The notes: generated from the letters alone by a model not told the origin. Counted from the stretch's first letter, positions 8,764-18,108 are shown. The stretch: 64,000 nucleotides of DNA from Embleya hyalina (GCF_003967355.1 NZ_BIFH01000017.1:209065-273064), one strand, 5' to 3'. Numbers and translations are program-made.

Positions 8764-9018
8764 ATGGACTGGCGCCACGTTGCTGCCTGCCGTGACGAAG
8801 ACCCGGAGCTGTTCTTCCCGATCGGCAACACCGGTCCCGCTCTGCTTCAGATCGAGGAGGCGAAGGCGGTCTGCCGCCGTTGCCCCGTGATGGAGCAGTG
8901 CCTGGGCTGGGCTCTCGAGTCCGGTCAGGACGCGGGTGTGTGGGGCGGTCTGAGCGAGGACGAGCGTCGCGCTCTCAAGCGCCGCGCCGCCCGCAACCGC
9001 GCCCGCGCCTCCGCCTGA
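8764..9018 (+). CDS. wblE: WhiB-like iron-sulfur regulator WblE (WhiB1 type)
   Basis: An 84-residue WhiB-family protein that binds a [4Fe-4S] cluster and acts with the primary sigma factor. The ligands are Cys9, Cys37, Cys40 and Cys46. The turn GVWGGLSEDERRAL follows, then a basic tail RRAARNRARASA. The start is ATG 8764, with GAGGAG 9 bases upstream. The open frame continues upstream to 8608, but homologues begin at MDWRH. It is paired with a convergent PdtaS-like kinase, as whiB1 is with pdtaS in mycobacteria. A strong terminator follows. Confidence 0.95.
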   Translation: MDWRHVAACRDEDPELFFPIGNTGPALLQIEEAKAVCRRCPVMEQCLGWALESGQDAGVWGGLSEDERRALKRRAARNRARASA

Positions 9019-9080
9019 TCACACACGACGGGCTGAACTCTCCGGAGACTTGGATCACCGGAAAACAAAAGAGCTTTACC

Positions 9081-9130
9081 GCAGTTGCCCCGCCGGGGTC
9101 CGATCGGACCGAGGCGGGGCAACTGCTTTT
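9081..9130 (+). terminator. Intrinsic terminator after wblE
   Basis: A 14-bp stem (9081-9094 with 9113-9126) is followed by TTTT. It lies between wblE and the convergent histidine kinase gene. Confidence 0.85.
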
Positions 9131-9233
9131 CCCGTGTGGGTGTTCGCGAGTGTGCGCCGCGGGTGTTCGTCGCGTACGCGGGATCCCGGTGCGCGGGCGT
9201 CCCGCGAATCGATCCGAAATTCGCCGGCGACGC

Positions 9234-10703
9234 TCAGCGGCGCTGCCGCAGTTGTACGTCCAGCCTGACGATCGTGCCGCCGGCCGGATTCGGCACCATG
9301 TCGAAACGGCCCGCGAGTTCGCTGCCCACGAGGGTGCGCACGATCTGCAGGCCGAGATTGCCGGACGTCTGCGGATCGAAGTCGTCGGGCAGGCCGATCC
9401 CGTCGTCGGTGACGGTGATCAGCAGTCGTTCCGCCCGCCGTTCCGCGTGCACCTCCAGGGTGTTGGCCCGATCCGCGTACGCCGGGTCCTCGAACGCGTG
9501 CTCCAGGGCGTTCTGCAGCAACTCGGTCAACACCATCGCCAGCGGTGTGGCGGTCTCCGCGATCAGCTCGCCGAAGTTGCCGTGCCGGGCGGTGCGCACC
9601 CGCAGCGAGGACGCGGCGACCTCGGTGACCATGGACAACACCCGGTCGGCGATCTCGTCGAAGTCGACCCGCTCGTCCAGCGTCTGGGACAACGTCTCGT
9701 GCACGATCGCGATCGAGCCGACCCGGCGCACCGCCTCCTCCAGCGCGGCGCGGGCCTGCGGCGCGTCCATCCGACGGGCCTGCAGGCGCAACAGCGCGGC
9801 CACCGTCTGGAGGTTGTTCTTCACCCGGTGGTGGATCTCCCGGATGGTCGCGTCCTTGGTGATCAGCTCGCGCTCGCGGCGGCGCAGTTCGGTCACGTCG
9901 CGCAGCAGCATGATCGCGCCGATCCGCTGACCGCGCGGCTTGAGCGGGATCGCCCGCAGCTGCACCACCGCGGCCGGCGTCTCGACCTCGGTCTCGCGGG
10001 GCGCCCAACCGCTGGCGACCGCGGAGATCGCCTCGTCGACCGGCCCCTCGTGCGGGGCCAGTTCGGCGGTGATCCGGCCGAGGTGGCAGCCGACCAGGTC
10101 GGTGGTCAGGCCGAGTCGGTGGTAGGCGGAGAGCGCGTTGGGGCTGGCGTACTGCACGATGCCGTCGGCGTCGAGCCGGATCAGCCCGTCGCCCACGCGC
10201 GGCGAGGCGTCCATGTCGAGCAGTTCGCCCGCGTGCGGAAACGTCCCTGCGGCGATCATCTGCGCCAGGTCCGCGGCGCTTTGCAGATAGGTCAGTTCCA
10301 GCCGGCTGGGAGTGCGCGCGGTGAGCAGGTTGGTGTTGCGCGCGATCACCCCGATCACCCGGCCCTCGCGGGAGACGGGGATCGCCTCGACCCGCACGGG
10401 GACGTCGTCGCGCCACTCCGGGTCGCCCTCGCGCACGATGCGTCCCTCGTCGAGGGCGGCGTCCAGCATCGGCCGCCGGCCGCGCGGGACGAAGTCGCCG
10501 ACCAGGTCGTCCTGGTGCGAGGTGGCGCCGGTGTTCGGCCGCATCTGCGCCACCGCCACGTACTGCCCGTCGTCGGTGGGCACCCACAGCACCAGGTCGG
10601 CGAACGACAGATCCGCGAGCAGTTGCCATTCGGACACCAGCAGGTGCAGCCACTCCAGGTCGGCGGCGGACAGTGCGCCGTGGCGGCGGACGAGATCGTT
10701 CAT
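9234..10703 (-). CDS. PdtaS-like sensor histidine kinase
   Basis: A 489-residue soluble histidine kinase. It has an N-terminal GAF-like sensor domain (about 1-150, MNDLVRRHGALSAADLEWLH) and a PAS domain (about 165-270). The HisKA_2 dimerisation domain has the phospho-acceptor motif IREIHHRVKNNLQTV (near 295). The HATPase domain has LLQNALEHAF (N-box) and VTDDGIGLPDDF (G1). No membrane segment or response regulator is present, so it is an orphan; in mycobacteria the partner PdtaR, an RNA-binding ANTAR protein, is unlinked. Start: ATG 10703, with an in-frame GTG 9 bases upstream as alternative. The neighbour wblE matches the whiB1-pdtaS arrangement. Confidence 0.88.
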   Translation of the reverse strand: MNDLVRRHGALSAADLEWLHLLVSEWQLLADLSFADLVLWVPTDDGQYVAVAQMRPNTGATSHQDDLVGDFVPRGRRPMLDAALDEGRIVREGDPEWRDDVPVRVEAIPVSREGRVIGVIARNTNLLTARTPSRLELTYLQSAADLAQMIAAGTFPHAGELLDMDASPRVGDGLIRLDADGIVQYASPNALSAYHRLGLTTDLVGCHLGRITAELAPHEGPVDEAISAVASGWAPRETEVETPAAVVQLRAIPLKPRGQRIGAIMLLRDVTELRRRERELITKDATIREIHHRVKNNLQTVAALLRLQARRMDAPQARAALEEAVRRVGSIAIVHETLSQTLDERVDFDEIADRVLSMVTEVAASSLRVRTARHGNFGELIAETATPLAMVLTELLQNALEHAFEDPAYADRANTLEVHAERRAERLLITVTDDGIGLPDDFDPQTSGNLGLQIVRTLVGSELAGRFDMVPNPAGGTIVRLDVQLRQRR

Positions 10704-10781
10704 GGAGGGCACACGCGCAGCGTACTTTCCACCCGGCCTGCGATCCTGGCCGCCCCACTCCGCCGCACCCGTGAGGTATGG

Positions 10782-11960
10782 ATGTCCACCGAATCGCCCA
10801 CACCCGACCGGTCCCTCCCCGGCGGCGGTCATCCGCTCGACTGGCTGGACCTGCGGGAGAAGGAACGGGAGGAGGCGGGGCTGCGTCGCCGGCTGCGCCC
10901 GCGCGAGGCCGCGGTCGGCGGTCTGGATCTGGCCGGAAACGACTACCTGGGGCTGACCCGCGACGAGCGGGTGATCGAGGCGGGCGTGCGCGCGCTGCGC
11001 ACCTGGGGCGGCGGGTCGACCGGATCGCGCCTGGTGACCGGATCCACGACGCTGCACGCCGAGCTGGAGGCGGAGCTGGCCGGGCACATGGGGGCCGAGG
11101 CGGCGCTGGTGTTCTCCTCCGGCTACCTGGCCAACCTCGGGGTGATCTGCGGCCTGATCGGCAAGGGCGGACTGGTCGTCTCGGACGCGATCAACCACGC
11201 CTCGATCGTGGACGCGTGCCGGCTCTCCCGGGCCCGGGTGGCGATCACTCCGCACCGCGACGTCGACGCGGTGGCCCGGGTGCTGGCGGAACGGGCCGAG
11301 GAACGGGCCCTGGTGGTCGTGGACGCGGTTTTCTCGGTCGACGGGGACATCGCCCCCCTCGCGGAGCTCGCGGCCGTCACACGGCGATATGGCGCCGTCC
11401 TGCTCGTGGACGAGGCGCACGGGCTCGGCGTGGTCGGCGCGGGCGGTCGGGGCGCGGTGCACGCGGCCGGGCTGGCGGGGGCCGACGACGTGGTGCTGAC
11501 CGCGACGTTGTCCAAGGCGCTCGGCGCCCAGGGCGGCGCGGTGCTGGGTCCGCGCCGGGTGGTCGAGCACCTGGTCGACGCGGCCCGCTCGTTCATCTTC
11601 GACACCGGACTGGCCCCGGCGAGCGTCGCGGCGGCCCTGGAGGCGCTGCGGATCCTGCGTACGGAGCCTGACCTGGCCGAGCGGGTACGGGCGAACGCGC
11701 GCGCGCTCGCGGCCGGCGCCCGGGAGGCGGGCCTGCGCGCGACCGAGCCCCGCGGCGCGGTGACGTCGGTGCTCGTCGGCGAGGCGCGACTCGCGTTCGA
11801 CACCGCCGCGCGCTGCGCGGAGGCCGGGGTCCGGGTCGGCTGCTTCCGTCCGCCGTCGGTGCCCGACGGCATCTCCCGACTTCGGCTCGCGGCCCGCGCG
11901 GACCTGACGTCGGCCGATCTGGAGCGTGCCCTGACGGCGCTGCGAAACGCCACTTCGTGA
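10782..11960 (+). CDS. bioF: 8-amino-7-oxononanoate synthase
   Basis: A 392-residue PLP enzyme joining pimeloyl-thioester and L-alanine in biotin synthesis. Landmarks: LAGNDYLGLTRDERVI, GSTGSRLVTGSTTLHAELE, FSSGYLANLGVI, the PLP-binding aspartate in VLLVDEAHGLGVVG, and the Schiff-base lysine in TLSKALGAQGGAVLG. Start: ATG 10782 with GAGG 5 bases upstream; an overlapping ATG at 10778 is out of frame. It is 9 kb away from bioD-bioB and no bioA is in the window, so the pathway is split. A related alpha-oxoamine synthase specificity is possible but less likely. Confidence 0.88.
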   Translation: MSTESPTPDRSLPGGGHPLDWLDLREKEREEAGLRRRLRPREAAVGGLDLAGNDYLGLTRDERVIEAGVRALRTWGGGSTGSRLVTGSTTLHAELEAELAGHMGAEAALVFSSGYLANLGVICGLIGKGGLVVSDAINHASIVDACRLSRARVAITPHRDVDAVARVLAERAEERALVVVDAVFSVDGDIAPLAELAAVTRRYGAVLLVDEAHGLGVVGAGGRGAVHAAGLAGADDVVLTATLSKALGAQGGAVLGPRRVVEHLVDAARSFIFDTGLAPASVAAALEALRILRTEPDLAERVRANARALAAGAREAGLRATEPRGAVTSVLVGEARLAFDTAARCAEAGVRVGCFRPPSVPDGISRLRLAARADLTSADLERALTALRNATS

Positions 11961-11997
11961 CCCGATAACCACCGGTATACGTGTCATGTCCCTCGAC

Positions 11998-12032
11998 ATT
12001 GGTCTAGACAACTGGGATTGGTCTGAACCAAA
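11998..12032 (+). promoter_or_regulatory. Two DasR-type operators (dre) upstream of nagA
   Basis: Site 1 at 11998-12013 (attggtctagacaact) matches the DasR consensus ACTGGTCTAGACCACT at 14 of 16 positions. Site 2 at 12017-12032 (attggtctgaaccaaa) matches at 11. They lie about 85 bases before the nagA start, spaced two helical turns apart. This implies repression by DasR, whose gene is 8 kb downstream, and relief by glucosamine-6-phosphate-type ligands. Confidence 0.85.
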
Positions 12033-12115
12033 ATGGGCGGCGGCCTCCCGGCCCGCACCGGGAGGCCGCCGAACGTTCGGCCGCGTAGCGGTCCCGCAGG
12101 GAAGGAAGGGCACGC

Positions 12116-13273
12116 GTGGCCGGCATTGGGGCACCTCGCGTGCTTGTGGACGGGAAGCTCGTGGGCCCGGCCGAGGTGGGGGTCGAGCAGGGCCGGATCA
12201 CCGGCGTCACCGAGGGCCCCGGCCGCCCCGACACGCTCCGGCTGCCGCACGGCGTGCTCACCCCGGGCCTGATCGACGTACAGCTCAACGGCGCGTTCGG
12301 GCACGATTTCGTGGCCGCGGACGCGACCGCCTGGCGTGAGGTCGCCGCCCGGCTCCCGTCGACCGGGGTCACCGCCTTCTGCCCGACCTTCATCACCGGC
12401 GACCTGGACACCCTCACCGCGGCCCTCGTGCGGGCCGCGGAGTTGCGCGCCAAGCTCGCCGCGGAGCCCATCGCGCGCGATCTGGGCGTGCACCTGGAGG
12501 GCCCGTTCCTGTCCCCCGCCCGGGTCGGCACCCACCCGCCGGAGTACCTGCGCGAGCCCACTCCCGAACTGGTCGACCGGCTGCTCCTGGACGACGCCGT
12601 CCGCGAGGCGCTGACGCTGGTCACCCTGGCCCCCGAACTTCCCGGTGCGCTCGAGGCCATTCGACGCATCGTCGCCGCGGGGATCCGAGTCTCGGCCGGA
12701 CACACGGACGCGACCGCCGCCGAGATGTCCGCCGCCGCGGACGCGGGCGCGACCATGGTCACCCACCTGTTCAACGCCCAGCGCGGCCTGGGCCACCGCG
12801 AGCCGGGCGTGGTCGGCGCGGCGCTGAGCGACCCGCGCCTGACCCCCGGCCTGATCGCCGACCTGCACCACGTGGTGGGCCCGGTCTGCTCGCTGGTCCT
12901 GCGCGTGGCGGGCGAGCGCACCGCGCTGGTCACCGACGCGATGGCGGCCGCGGGCATGCCGCCCGGCCGCTACCGGCTCGGCGACGTGGACGTGACCCTG
13001 GTCGAGGGCGACGTCCCGCGCAACCCCGACGGCACCATCGCCGGCTCGGCGCTGACCCTGGACCTGGCCGTGCGCAACCTGATCGGCCTGGGCAACCCGC
13101 CGGCGCGGGTGCTCACCTCCGCGACCCGGGTCCCGGCCGACGCCCTGGGCCGCACCGACCTCGGCCGGATCGCCCCCGGCGCGACGGCCGACCTGGTCTG
13201 GTGGAGCAACGACTGGACGGTCCTGAGGACCTGGATCGGCGGAGTGGTCGCCTACGAGGCCCCCACCCTCTGA
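12116..13273 (+). CDS. nagA: N-acetylglucosamine-6-phosphate deacetylase
   Basis: A 385-residue amidohydrolase that removes acetate from GlcNAc-6-phosphate in the cytoplasm. Conserved parts are PGLIDVQLNGAFGHDF, HLEGPFLSPARVG, the metal/substrate histidines in SAGHTDATAAEM and VTHLFNAQRGLGHREPG, and the catalytic aspartate region LVTDAMAAAGMPPGRY. Start: GTG 12116, with GGAAGGAAGGG upstream. Two DasR operators precede it. In S. coelicolor nagA is, as I recall, not next to das, so this linkage is a local rearrangement or an ancestral state. Confidence 0.93.
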   Translation: MAGIGAPRVLVDGKLVGPAEVGVEQGRITGVTEGPGRPDTLRLPHGVLTPGLIDVQLNGAFGHDFVAADATAWREVAARLPSTGVTAFCPTFITGDLDTLTAALVRAAELRAKLAAEPIARDLGVHLEGPFLSPARVGTHPPEYLREPTPELVDRLLLDDAVREALTLVTLAPELPGALEAIRRIVAAGIRVSAGHTDATAAEMSAAADAGATMVTHLFNAQRGLGHREPGVVGAALSDPRLTPGLIADLHHVVGPVCSLVLRVAGERTALVTDAMAAAGMPPGRYRLGDVDVTLVEGDVPRNPDGTIAGSALTLDLAVRNLIGLGNPPARVLTSATRVPADALGRTDLGRIAPGATADLVWWSNDWTVLRTWIGGVVAYEAPTL

Positions 13274-13383
13274 GACCACCCCCGCGACACGCCGACGACC
13301 GACCCGGACCGGGTCGGACCGGGCCGTCGAGGCGGGGCGAAGGGCCGGCGACGAGGCGAAGTCGAGGACTTCGACCTCCGTCC

Positions 13384-13444
13384 GGGCGACGAAACGACCC
13401 GGGCCTGGACCGTGATGGTCCGGGCCCGGGTCGTTTCGTCGCCC
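13384..13444. terminator. Very strong bidirectional terminator
   Basis: A 28-bp inverted repeat (13384-13411 with 13417-13444, one G-T wobble) with a 5-base loop lies between convergent nagA and the SIS gene. Confidence 0.88.
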
Positions 13445-13532
13445 GACGACCGCCGGTGGCGCGAGGCCGAGTCGGCGGACCCGCGACGCGCCCTCGCCGA
13501 GCGCGCCCCGGGACCGCCCCCGGCCGGCGCCG

Positions 13533-14603
13533 TCAGCGCGTCTCGGTCACCTTCGCCAGCGCCCGAGGGGCGTCCGGGTCGAGACCGCGGGCCATGGTGA
13601 CCTCGTACGCCAGCAGCTGCAGCGGAATGATCTCCAGGATCGGCTGCACCTCCTCGGCCACACCCTCCGGCAGCACGAAGCCCGCCGAGGCCCGGGCGAC
13701 CTGGTCCGCGTCGCCGATCACCATCAGGTCCGCCCCGCGCCCGCGCAGCCGCTCCAGGACCGGCTGGAGGGCGTCGCCGCCCTTGCCGTCGGGCACCACC
13801 GCGATCACCGGGCTGACGTTGTCGACCATGGCCAGCGGCCCGTGCAGCAGGTCCGCGCCGGAGAACGGCTGGGCGGGGATGTAGCTGGTCTCCATGATCT
13901 TCAGCGCGGCCTCGCGCGCCGTCGGATAGCCGTAGCCGCGCGAGGTGATCACCAGGCGCTGCGCGAAGCGGTAGCGCTGCGCCAGCTCGGCGACCTCGTC
14001 CCGACGGTCCAGCACGTCCTGCGCCAGCGCCGGCAGCAGGTCGGCCGGCGAGGTGTCGCCGCCGCGCAGGCCCTCGACGAACAGGTACAGCGCGAGCAGT
14101 TCCGCGGTGTACGTCTTGGTCGCGGGCAGCGCCTTCTCCGGACCGGCCAGCACGTCGATGTGGAACTCGGAGACCGCGGCCAGCGCCGAGTCGGCGTTGT
14201 TGGTCACCGCGAGGGTGATCGCGCCGGCCTTGCGGGCCGCCTCGGTGGAGGCCACCAGGTCGGGCGAGCCGCCCGACTGGGAGACGGTGATCACCAGGCA
14301 GTCGGTCAGGTCCGGTTCCGCGCCGTACGCCGTGGTCGTGGACATCGAGGTGAGCCCGGCGGGCTTGCCCAGCAGCACCTCGATCAGGTACTTCGCGTAC
14401 AACGCGGCGTTGTCGCTGGTGCCCCGCGCGGTCAGCAGTACGAACCGCGGGTTGCGCGCGGCGATCTCGGCCGCGACGGCACGGATCGAGGGCGCGCCCT
14501 CGGCCAGGATCCGGCGCAGCACGGCAGGCTGTTCCGCCATCTCGGCGGACATGATGGTGCCCCGGTTCGGTGCCAGGACGTCACGGTCGTCGGTGGCGGA
14601 CAT
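13533..14603 (-). CDS. Double SIS-domain sugar-phosphate isomerase/deaminase-like protein
   Basis: A 356-residue protein with two SIS domains, like the isomerase half of GlmS but without the glutaminase domain. SIS 1: TARGTSDNAALYAKYLIE and VSQSGGSPDLVASTEAARK. SIS 2: TSRGYGYPTAREAALKIME and SGADLLHGPLAMVD. Location beside nagA and das suggests it acts on GlcNAc-6-P or GlcN-6-P, either as a deaminase replacing NagB (not seen here) or as a NagS-like enzyme. That is inference from context. Start ATG 14603 has GGAAGG 7 bases upstream. A terminator at 14740-14784 separates it from dasD, so it probably has its own promoter. Confidence 0.83.
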   Translation of the reverse strand: MSATDDRDVLAPNRGTIMSAEMAEQPAVLRRILAEGAPSIRAVAAEIAARNPRFVLLTARGTSDNAALYAKYLIEVLLGKPAGLTSMSTTTAYGAEPDLTDCLVITVSQSGGSPDLVASTEAARKAGAITLAVTNNADSALAAVSEFHIDVLAGPEKALPATKTYTAELLALYLFVEGLRGGDTSPADLLPALAQDVLDRRDEVAELAQRYRFAQRLVITSRGYGYPTAREAALKIMETSYIPAQPFSGADLLHGPLAMVDNVSPVIAVVPDGKGGDALQPVLERLRGRGADLMVIGDADQVARASAGFVLPEGVAEEVQPILEIIPLQLLAYEVTMARGLDPDAPRALAKVTETR

Positions 14604-14739
14604 GGTGCGGCCTTCCGTTGATTCCACGTGCTGATTCGGTTCCACATACGAATGCGGAGGTCGGGCGGATCCGCGGGGTCGAGCCTCGGGAACGCCCGCC
14701 TCCCCAGTGTCCGGTTTCCCGGTGTCGAGCGGGTTCACG

Positions 14740-14784
14740 GGGGCCGGACGCCCGGTGTCGAACGGACACCGGGCGTCCGGCCCC
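14740..14784 (-). terminator. Terminator of the das operon
   Basis: A perfect 20-bp stem with a 5-base loop directly follows the dasD stop codon in the direction of transcription. Confidence 0.85.
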
Positions 14785-14800
14785 TCGTCGACGAACGCCG

Positions 14801-16267
14801 TCAGGCGAGCCGACGGCCGGTCAGGATCTCGGCGGCGGCGATCCCGCACACCGTGGCGGCGCCGTGCGTGGCGAGATGGGCGGCGCCCGGAGTGGCAGCT
14901 CCGGGGACGCCCATCTCGACCACGACGGCGTCCGGCCGCGCGGCGAGCAGGCCCGCCACGATCTCGGTCGCCCAGACGTGGTGCTCCAGGTTGCGCACCA
15001 CGAGTATCAGGGGACGGTCCGTCCCCGCGCGCAGCACCTCGTCGATCAGCCGCGGCTCGGCGGCCCGGGCCCGGGTCACGGTGGTCCCGGGCAGCGCCTC
15101 GGCCAGCACCGGCGCCAGGCCCCACGGGGTCTGCTCGCCGACCGCGATGTTGGCGGTGGGCGACAGCTCCACCACGTGCGCGGGCCGGTCGATCGGCGTC
15201 ACGGTACCGGTCACCCGGACCGCGCGGCGGGCCGCGTCGAGCCCGAGCGCGTAGTCGACCGGCTCGGCCGCGCCGACCTTGGCCCACGCGGCCAGCGCGT
15301 GCACCCGACCGGCCGCGTCGACCAGCCGCTCCTCGGCGAGCCGGCCCTCGCGGACCGCGTCCACCAGCGCGTCGCGCAGGTGCAGCACGGTGTCCTCGTC
15401 GCACAGCCCGCCGCCCACGCACACCGCGTCGACGCCGGCCGCGATGGCGCGGACGGTGCCGTCGGCTATGCCGTAGGTGTCGGCGATCGCGCCCATCTCG
15501 ATGGCGTCGGTGACGATCAGGCCGGTGTAGCCCAGTTCCTCGCGCAGCAGCCCGGTCATGATCTTCCGGGACAGCGTCGCGGGCAGTTCGGTGTCGTACG
15601 CGGGCAGCAGGATGTGCGCGCTCATGATCGCCTTGGTGCCGGCCGCGATGCTCGCGTGGAAGGGCACCAGCTCCCGGGCGGCCAGCGTCTCGCGCGAGAC
15701 GTCCACCAGCGGCATGCCGTGGTGCGAGTCGATCGCGGTGTCGCCGTGCCCGGGGAAGTGTTTGACGCACGCGGCCACGCCGGCCGCCTGCAGCCCGGTG
15801 ACGTACGCGGCGGTGTGCCGCGCGACCAGGTCGGGCTCGGCGCCGAAGGCCCGCACGCCGATGATCGGGTTGTCCGGGTTGGAGTTGACGTCGGCCGACG
15901 GCGCCCAGTTGAGGTTGACGCCGCACGCGGCCAACTCGCGCCCGAGCCCGCGCGCGACCGCCTCGGTGGTCGCGGTGTCGTCCACCACGCCCAGCGCCAG
16001 GTTGCCCGGCCAGCGGCTGCCGGTGTTCACGTGTATCCGGGTGACGTCCCCGCCCTCCTCGTCGATCGCGACGATGAGGTCGGGGTTCTCCCGGCGCAGT
16101 TCCTCGGTCAGTGCGGTGACCTGTTCGGGGGTCGCGATGTTGCGACCGAACAGGCCCACCGAGCCCAGCCCGCCGGCGATCCGGTGCCGCAGCCATCCGG
16201 GCGCGGTCAGGCCGTCGAAACCGGGCTGCAGGACGGCGAGCGCCAAGCGCTCGAGACGTTCGGACAT
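14801..16267 (-). CDS. dasD: Family 3 beta-N-acetylhexosaminidase (DasD type)
   Basis: A 488-residue GH3 enzyme of the NagZ-like branch, expected to cleave chitobiose or muropeptide-derived GlcNAc linkages in the cytoplasm. No signal peptide is present. The family signature KHFPGHGDTAIDSHHGMP (His acid/base region) and the nucleophile segment LIVTDAIEMGAI are intact. The substrate loop IDEEGGDVTRIH is also present. The ATG is 6 bases after the dasC stop, with AAGGG upstream, so it is the last gene of the das operon. The C-terminal ~150 residues form the second GH3 domain. Confidence 0.9.
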   Translation of the reverse strand: MSERLERLALAVLQPGFDGLTAPGWLRHRIAGGLGSVGLFGRNIATPEQVTALTEELRRENPDLIVAIDEEGGDVTRIHVNTGSRWPGNLALGVVDDTATTEAVARGLGRELAACGVNLNWAPSADVNSNPDNPIIGVRAFGAEPDLVARHTAAYVTGLQAAGVAACVKHFPGHGDTAIDSHHGMPLVDVSRETLAARELVPFHASIAAGTKAIMSAHILLPAYDTELPATLSRKIMTGLLREELGYTGLIVTDAIEMGAIADTYGIADGTVRAIAAGVDAVCVGGGLCDEDTVLHLRDALVDAVREGRLAEERLVDAAGRVHALAAWAKVGAAEPVDYALGLDAARRAVRVTGTVTPIDRPAHVVELSPTANIAVGEQTPWGLAPVLAEALPGTTVTRARAAEPRLIDEVLRAGTDRPLILVVRNLEHHVWATEIVAGLLAARPDAVVVEMGVPGAATPGAAHLATHGAATVCGIAAAEILTGRRLA

Positions 16268-16273
16268 GGTTGA

Positions 16274-17107
16274 TCAGCCCTTTACCGCGCCGGAGGTGAG
16301 CCCGCCGGTGACCTTGCCCTGCAACACCAGGAAGATCGCAAGCACCGGAAGCATGAAGAGGGTGGAGGCGGCCATGATGGCGCCCCAGTCGATGGTGAGC
16401 CCGTTGCTGAAGGAGTTGAGCCAGGTCGGCAGCGTGCGCTGCTCCGGCTTGTTCAGCAGCAGCGCGTTGGCGAACGCGAACTCGTTCCACGCGGTGATGA
16501 AGCCGAACAGCGAAGTGGAGAGCAGACCCGGGGCCAGCAGCGGGAAGACGACCTTGCGGAACGCGGTGAAGCGCGAACAGCCGTCCACCCGGGCGGCCTC
16601 CTCCAGCTCCACCGGGATGCCCCCGAGGAAGCCGCGCAGGGTCACGATCGAGAACGGCAGTGTCATCACGAAGTAGATCGCGGTGAGCATCGGCAACGAG
16701 TCGAGCAGGTCGTTGTCGCGCGCGATCAGGTACATCGGGATCATCAGCGCCTCCCACGGCGCCATCTGCGCGATGAACACCATGAGGATGAAGGGCGCCC
16801 GGCCCTTCCAGTGCATGCGGGCCACCGCGAACGCGGCGAAGCACGCCACCACCAGTGCCAGGAGCACGCCGCAACCCGCGACCAGCAGGCTGTTGCGCCA
16901 GTAGTCCCAGAAGTGCGGCGTGTTGACCGCGGTGTCGAAGTTGTGGAACGAGATCGAACTCGGCAGGAACTTCGGCGTCGACGACTGGATGTCCTTGGCC
17001 GGCTTGAACGCGGTGAGGACCATCCAGTAGACCGGGAAGATCGACACGGCGAAGACCAGCAGCGCCGCGATGTTGAGCGGAATCCGCTTCAGGGTGCGCG
17101 CCTTCAC
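16274..17107 (-). CDS. dasC: Chitobiose ABC transporter permease DasC
   Basis: A 277-residue inner-membrane permease with about six membrane segments, for example AALLVFAVSIFPVYWMVLTA and SLLVAGCGVLLALVVACFAA. The ATPase-contact EAA loop reads EEAARVDGCSRFTAFRKVVFP. The GTG start at 17107 overlaps the dasB TGA (GTGA), giving translational coupling. The longer upstream frame to 17734 is an artefact. No ATPase gene is present; in Streptomyces the shared ATPase MsiK serves this transporter. Confidence 0.93.
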   Translation of the reverse strand: MKARTLKRIPLNIAALLVFAVSIFPVYWMVLTAFKPAKDIQSSTPKFLPSSISFHNFDTAVNTPHFWDYWRNSLLVAGCGVLLALVVACFAAFAVARMHWKGRAPFILMVFIAQMAPWEALMIPMYLIARDNDLLDSLPMLTAIYFVMTLPFSIVTLRGFLGGIPVELEEAARVDGCSRFTAFRKVVFPLLAPGLLSTSLFGFITAWNEFAFANALLLNKPEQRTLPTWLNSFSNGLTIDWGAIMAASTLFMLPVLAIFLVLQGKVTGGLTSGAVKG

Positions 17108-18108
17108 TTGTCGGCCTCCCGCTCCTGCTTGAACATCTGACGGAAGTAGAAGACGAGCATCACCACGAGGATCAGCACGGTGATCGTGGAGATCGCGCCG
17201 GCCATGTCGAACAACTTGAGCGACATGCCCTGCTGATACGCGTACACGGGCAGCGTGCGGACGTCGTTGATCGGCCCGTTCTCGCCCGCGATCGCCCAGA
17301 TCTGGGCGAACGACTTGAAGATCCAGATCACTTCCAGCGAGGTCACCAGCGCGAAGATCGGGCGCAGGATCGGGAAGGTGATCGAACTGAAGATCCGCAC
17401 CGGACCGGCGCCGTCGAGCCGGGCCGACTCGTAGACGTCGGTCGACACGGTGGTCAGCCCGGCGTACAGGGTCAGCGTCGCGAAGGGGATCGACTGCCAC
17501 ACGATGAGCAGGGTGACCACGGTCAGCGTGGAGGTTCCGTGCGCGAACCAGGTGTAGCCCTCGTAGTCGAAGCCGAGCTTGACCAGCGCCCAGTTGACCA
17601 CGCCGTTGTCGGAGCGGAAGAGCCACTTGAAGATCGTGGTGGCCGCGATCACCGGGGTCGCCCACGCGGCGACCAGGCCGATCAGCACCACGATGCGCAT
17701 GGTCTTGCCGAGCTTCATCAGCATCAGCGCGCACAGCGTGGAGATCACCATGATCGCCACGACGTTGATCGCGGTGAAGTAGAAGGTCCGCCGGGTGACC
17801 TCCCAGAACTCGTCGTCCTTGAAGACGGCCTGGTAGTTCTCCCAGCCGACGTAGTCGGCCGACCGCGAGATCAGCTGCTTGAAGCGGTAATGCTGGAACG
17901 ACAACATGACGTTCCGGACCACCGGATAGAACAGCAGGAAGGCGATCCCGAGGATCGCGGGCGCGACAAGAAGGTAGGGGGTGACCGACTTGACGATCCC
18001 CGACGGCTTGCGTGGGGGCTTCGATGCGCGTCTGGCACCCGATGGTGCCTGCTTGCGCGGGGGCTGCGTAGGTGTCGCGACCACCGCGTCTGCCTTGGAG
18101 GCTGACAC
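17104..18108 (-). CDS. dasB: Chitobiose ABC transporter permease DasB
   Basis: A 334-residue permease with a basic, Pro/Ala-rich cytoplasmic N-terminus (1-40), a first membrane segment at about 42-64 (YLLVAPAILGIAFLLFYPVV), and five further segments. The EAA loop is YESARLDGAGPVRIFSSITFP. GTG 18108 has GGAAGG about 6 bases upstream. It is separated from dasA by 220 bases that contain a hairpin, so read-through from dasA is probably partial. Confidence 0.93.
   Translation of the reverse strand: MSASKADAVVATPTQPPRKQAPSGARRASKPPRKPSGIVKSVTPYLLVAPAILGIAFLLFYPVVRNVMLSFQHYRFKQLISRSADYVGWENYQAVFKDDEFWEVTRRTFYFTAINVVAIMVISTLCALMLMKLGKTMRIVVLIGLVAAWATPVIAATTIFKWLFRSDNGVVNWALVKLGFDYEGYTWFAHGTSTLTVVTLLIVWQSIPFATLTLYAGLTTVSTDVYESARLDGAGPVRIFSSITFPILRPIFALVTSLEVIWIFKSFAQIWAIAGENGPINDVRTLPVYAYQQGMSLKLFDMAGAISTITVLILVVMLVFYFRQMFKQEREADK

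Noticed and set aside
8880-10781. Upstream in-frame extension of bioF across wblE and the kinase gene
   Set aside because: The sequence is antisense or out of frame to real genes and resembles no protein; bioF homologues begin at about 10782.
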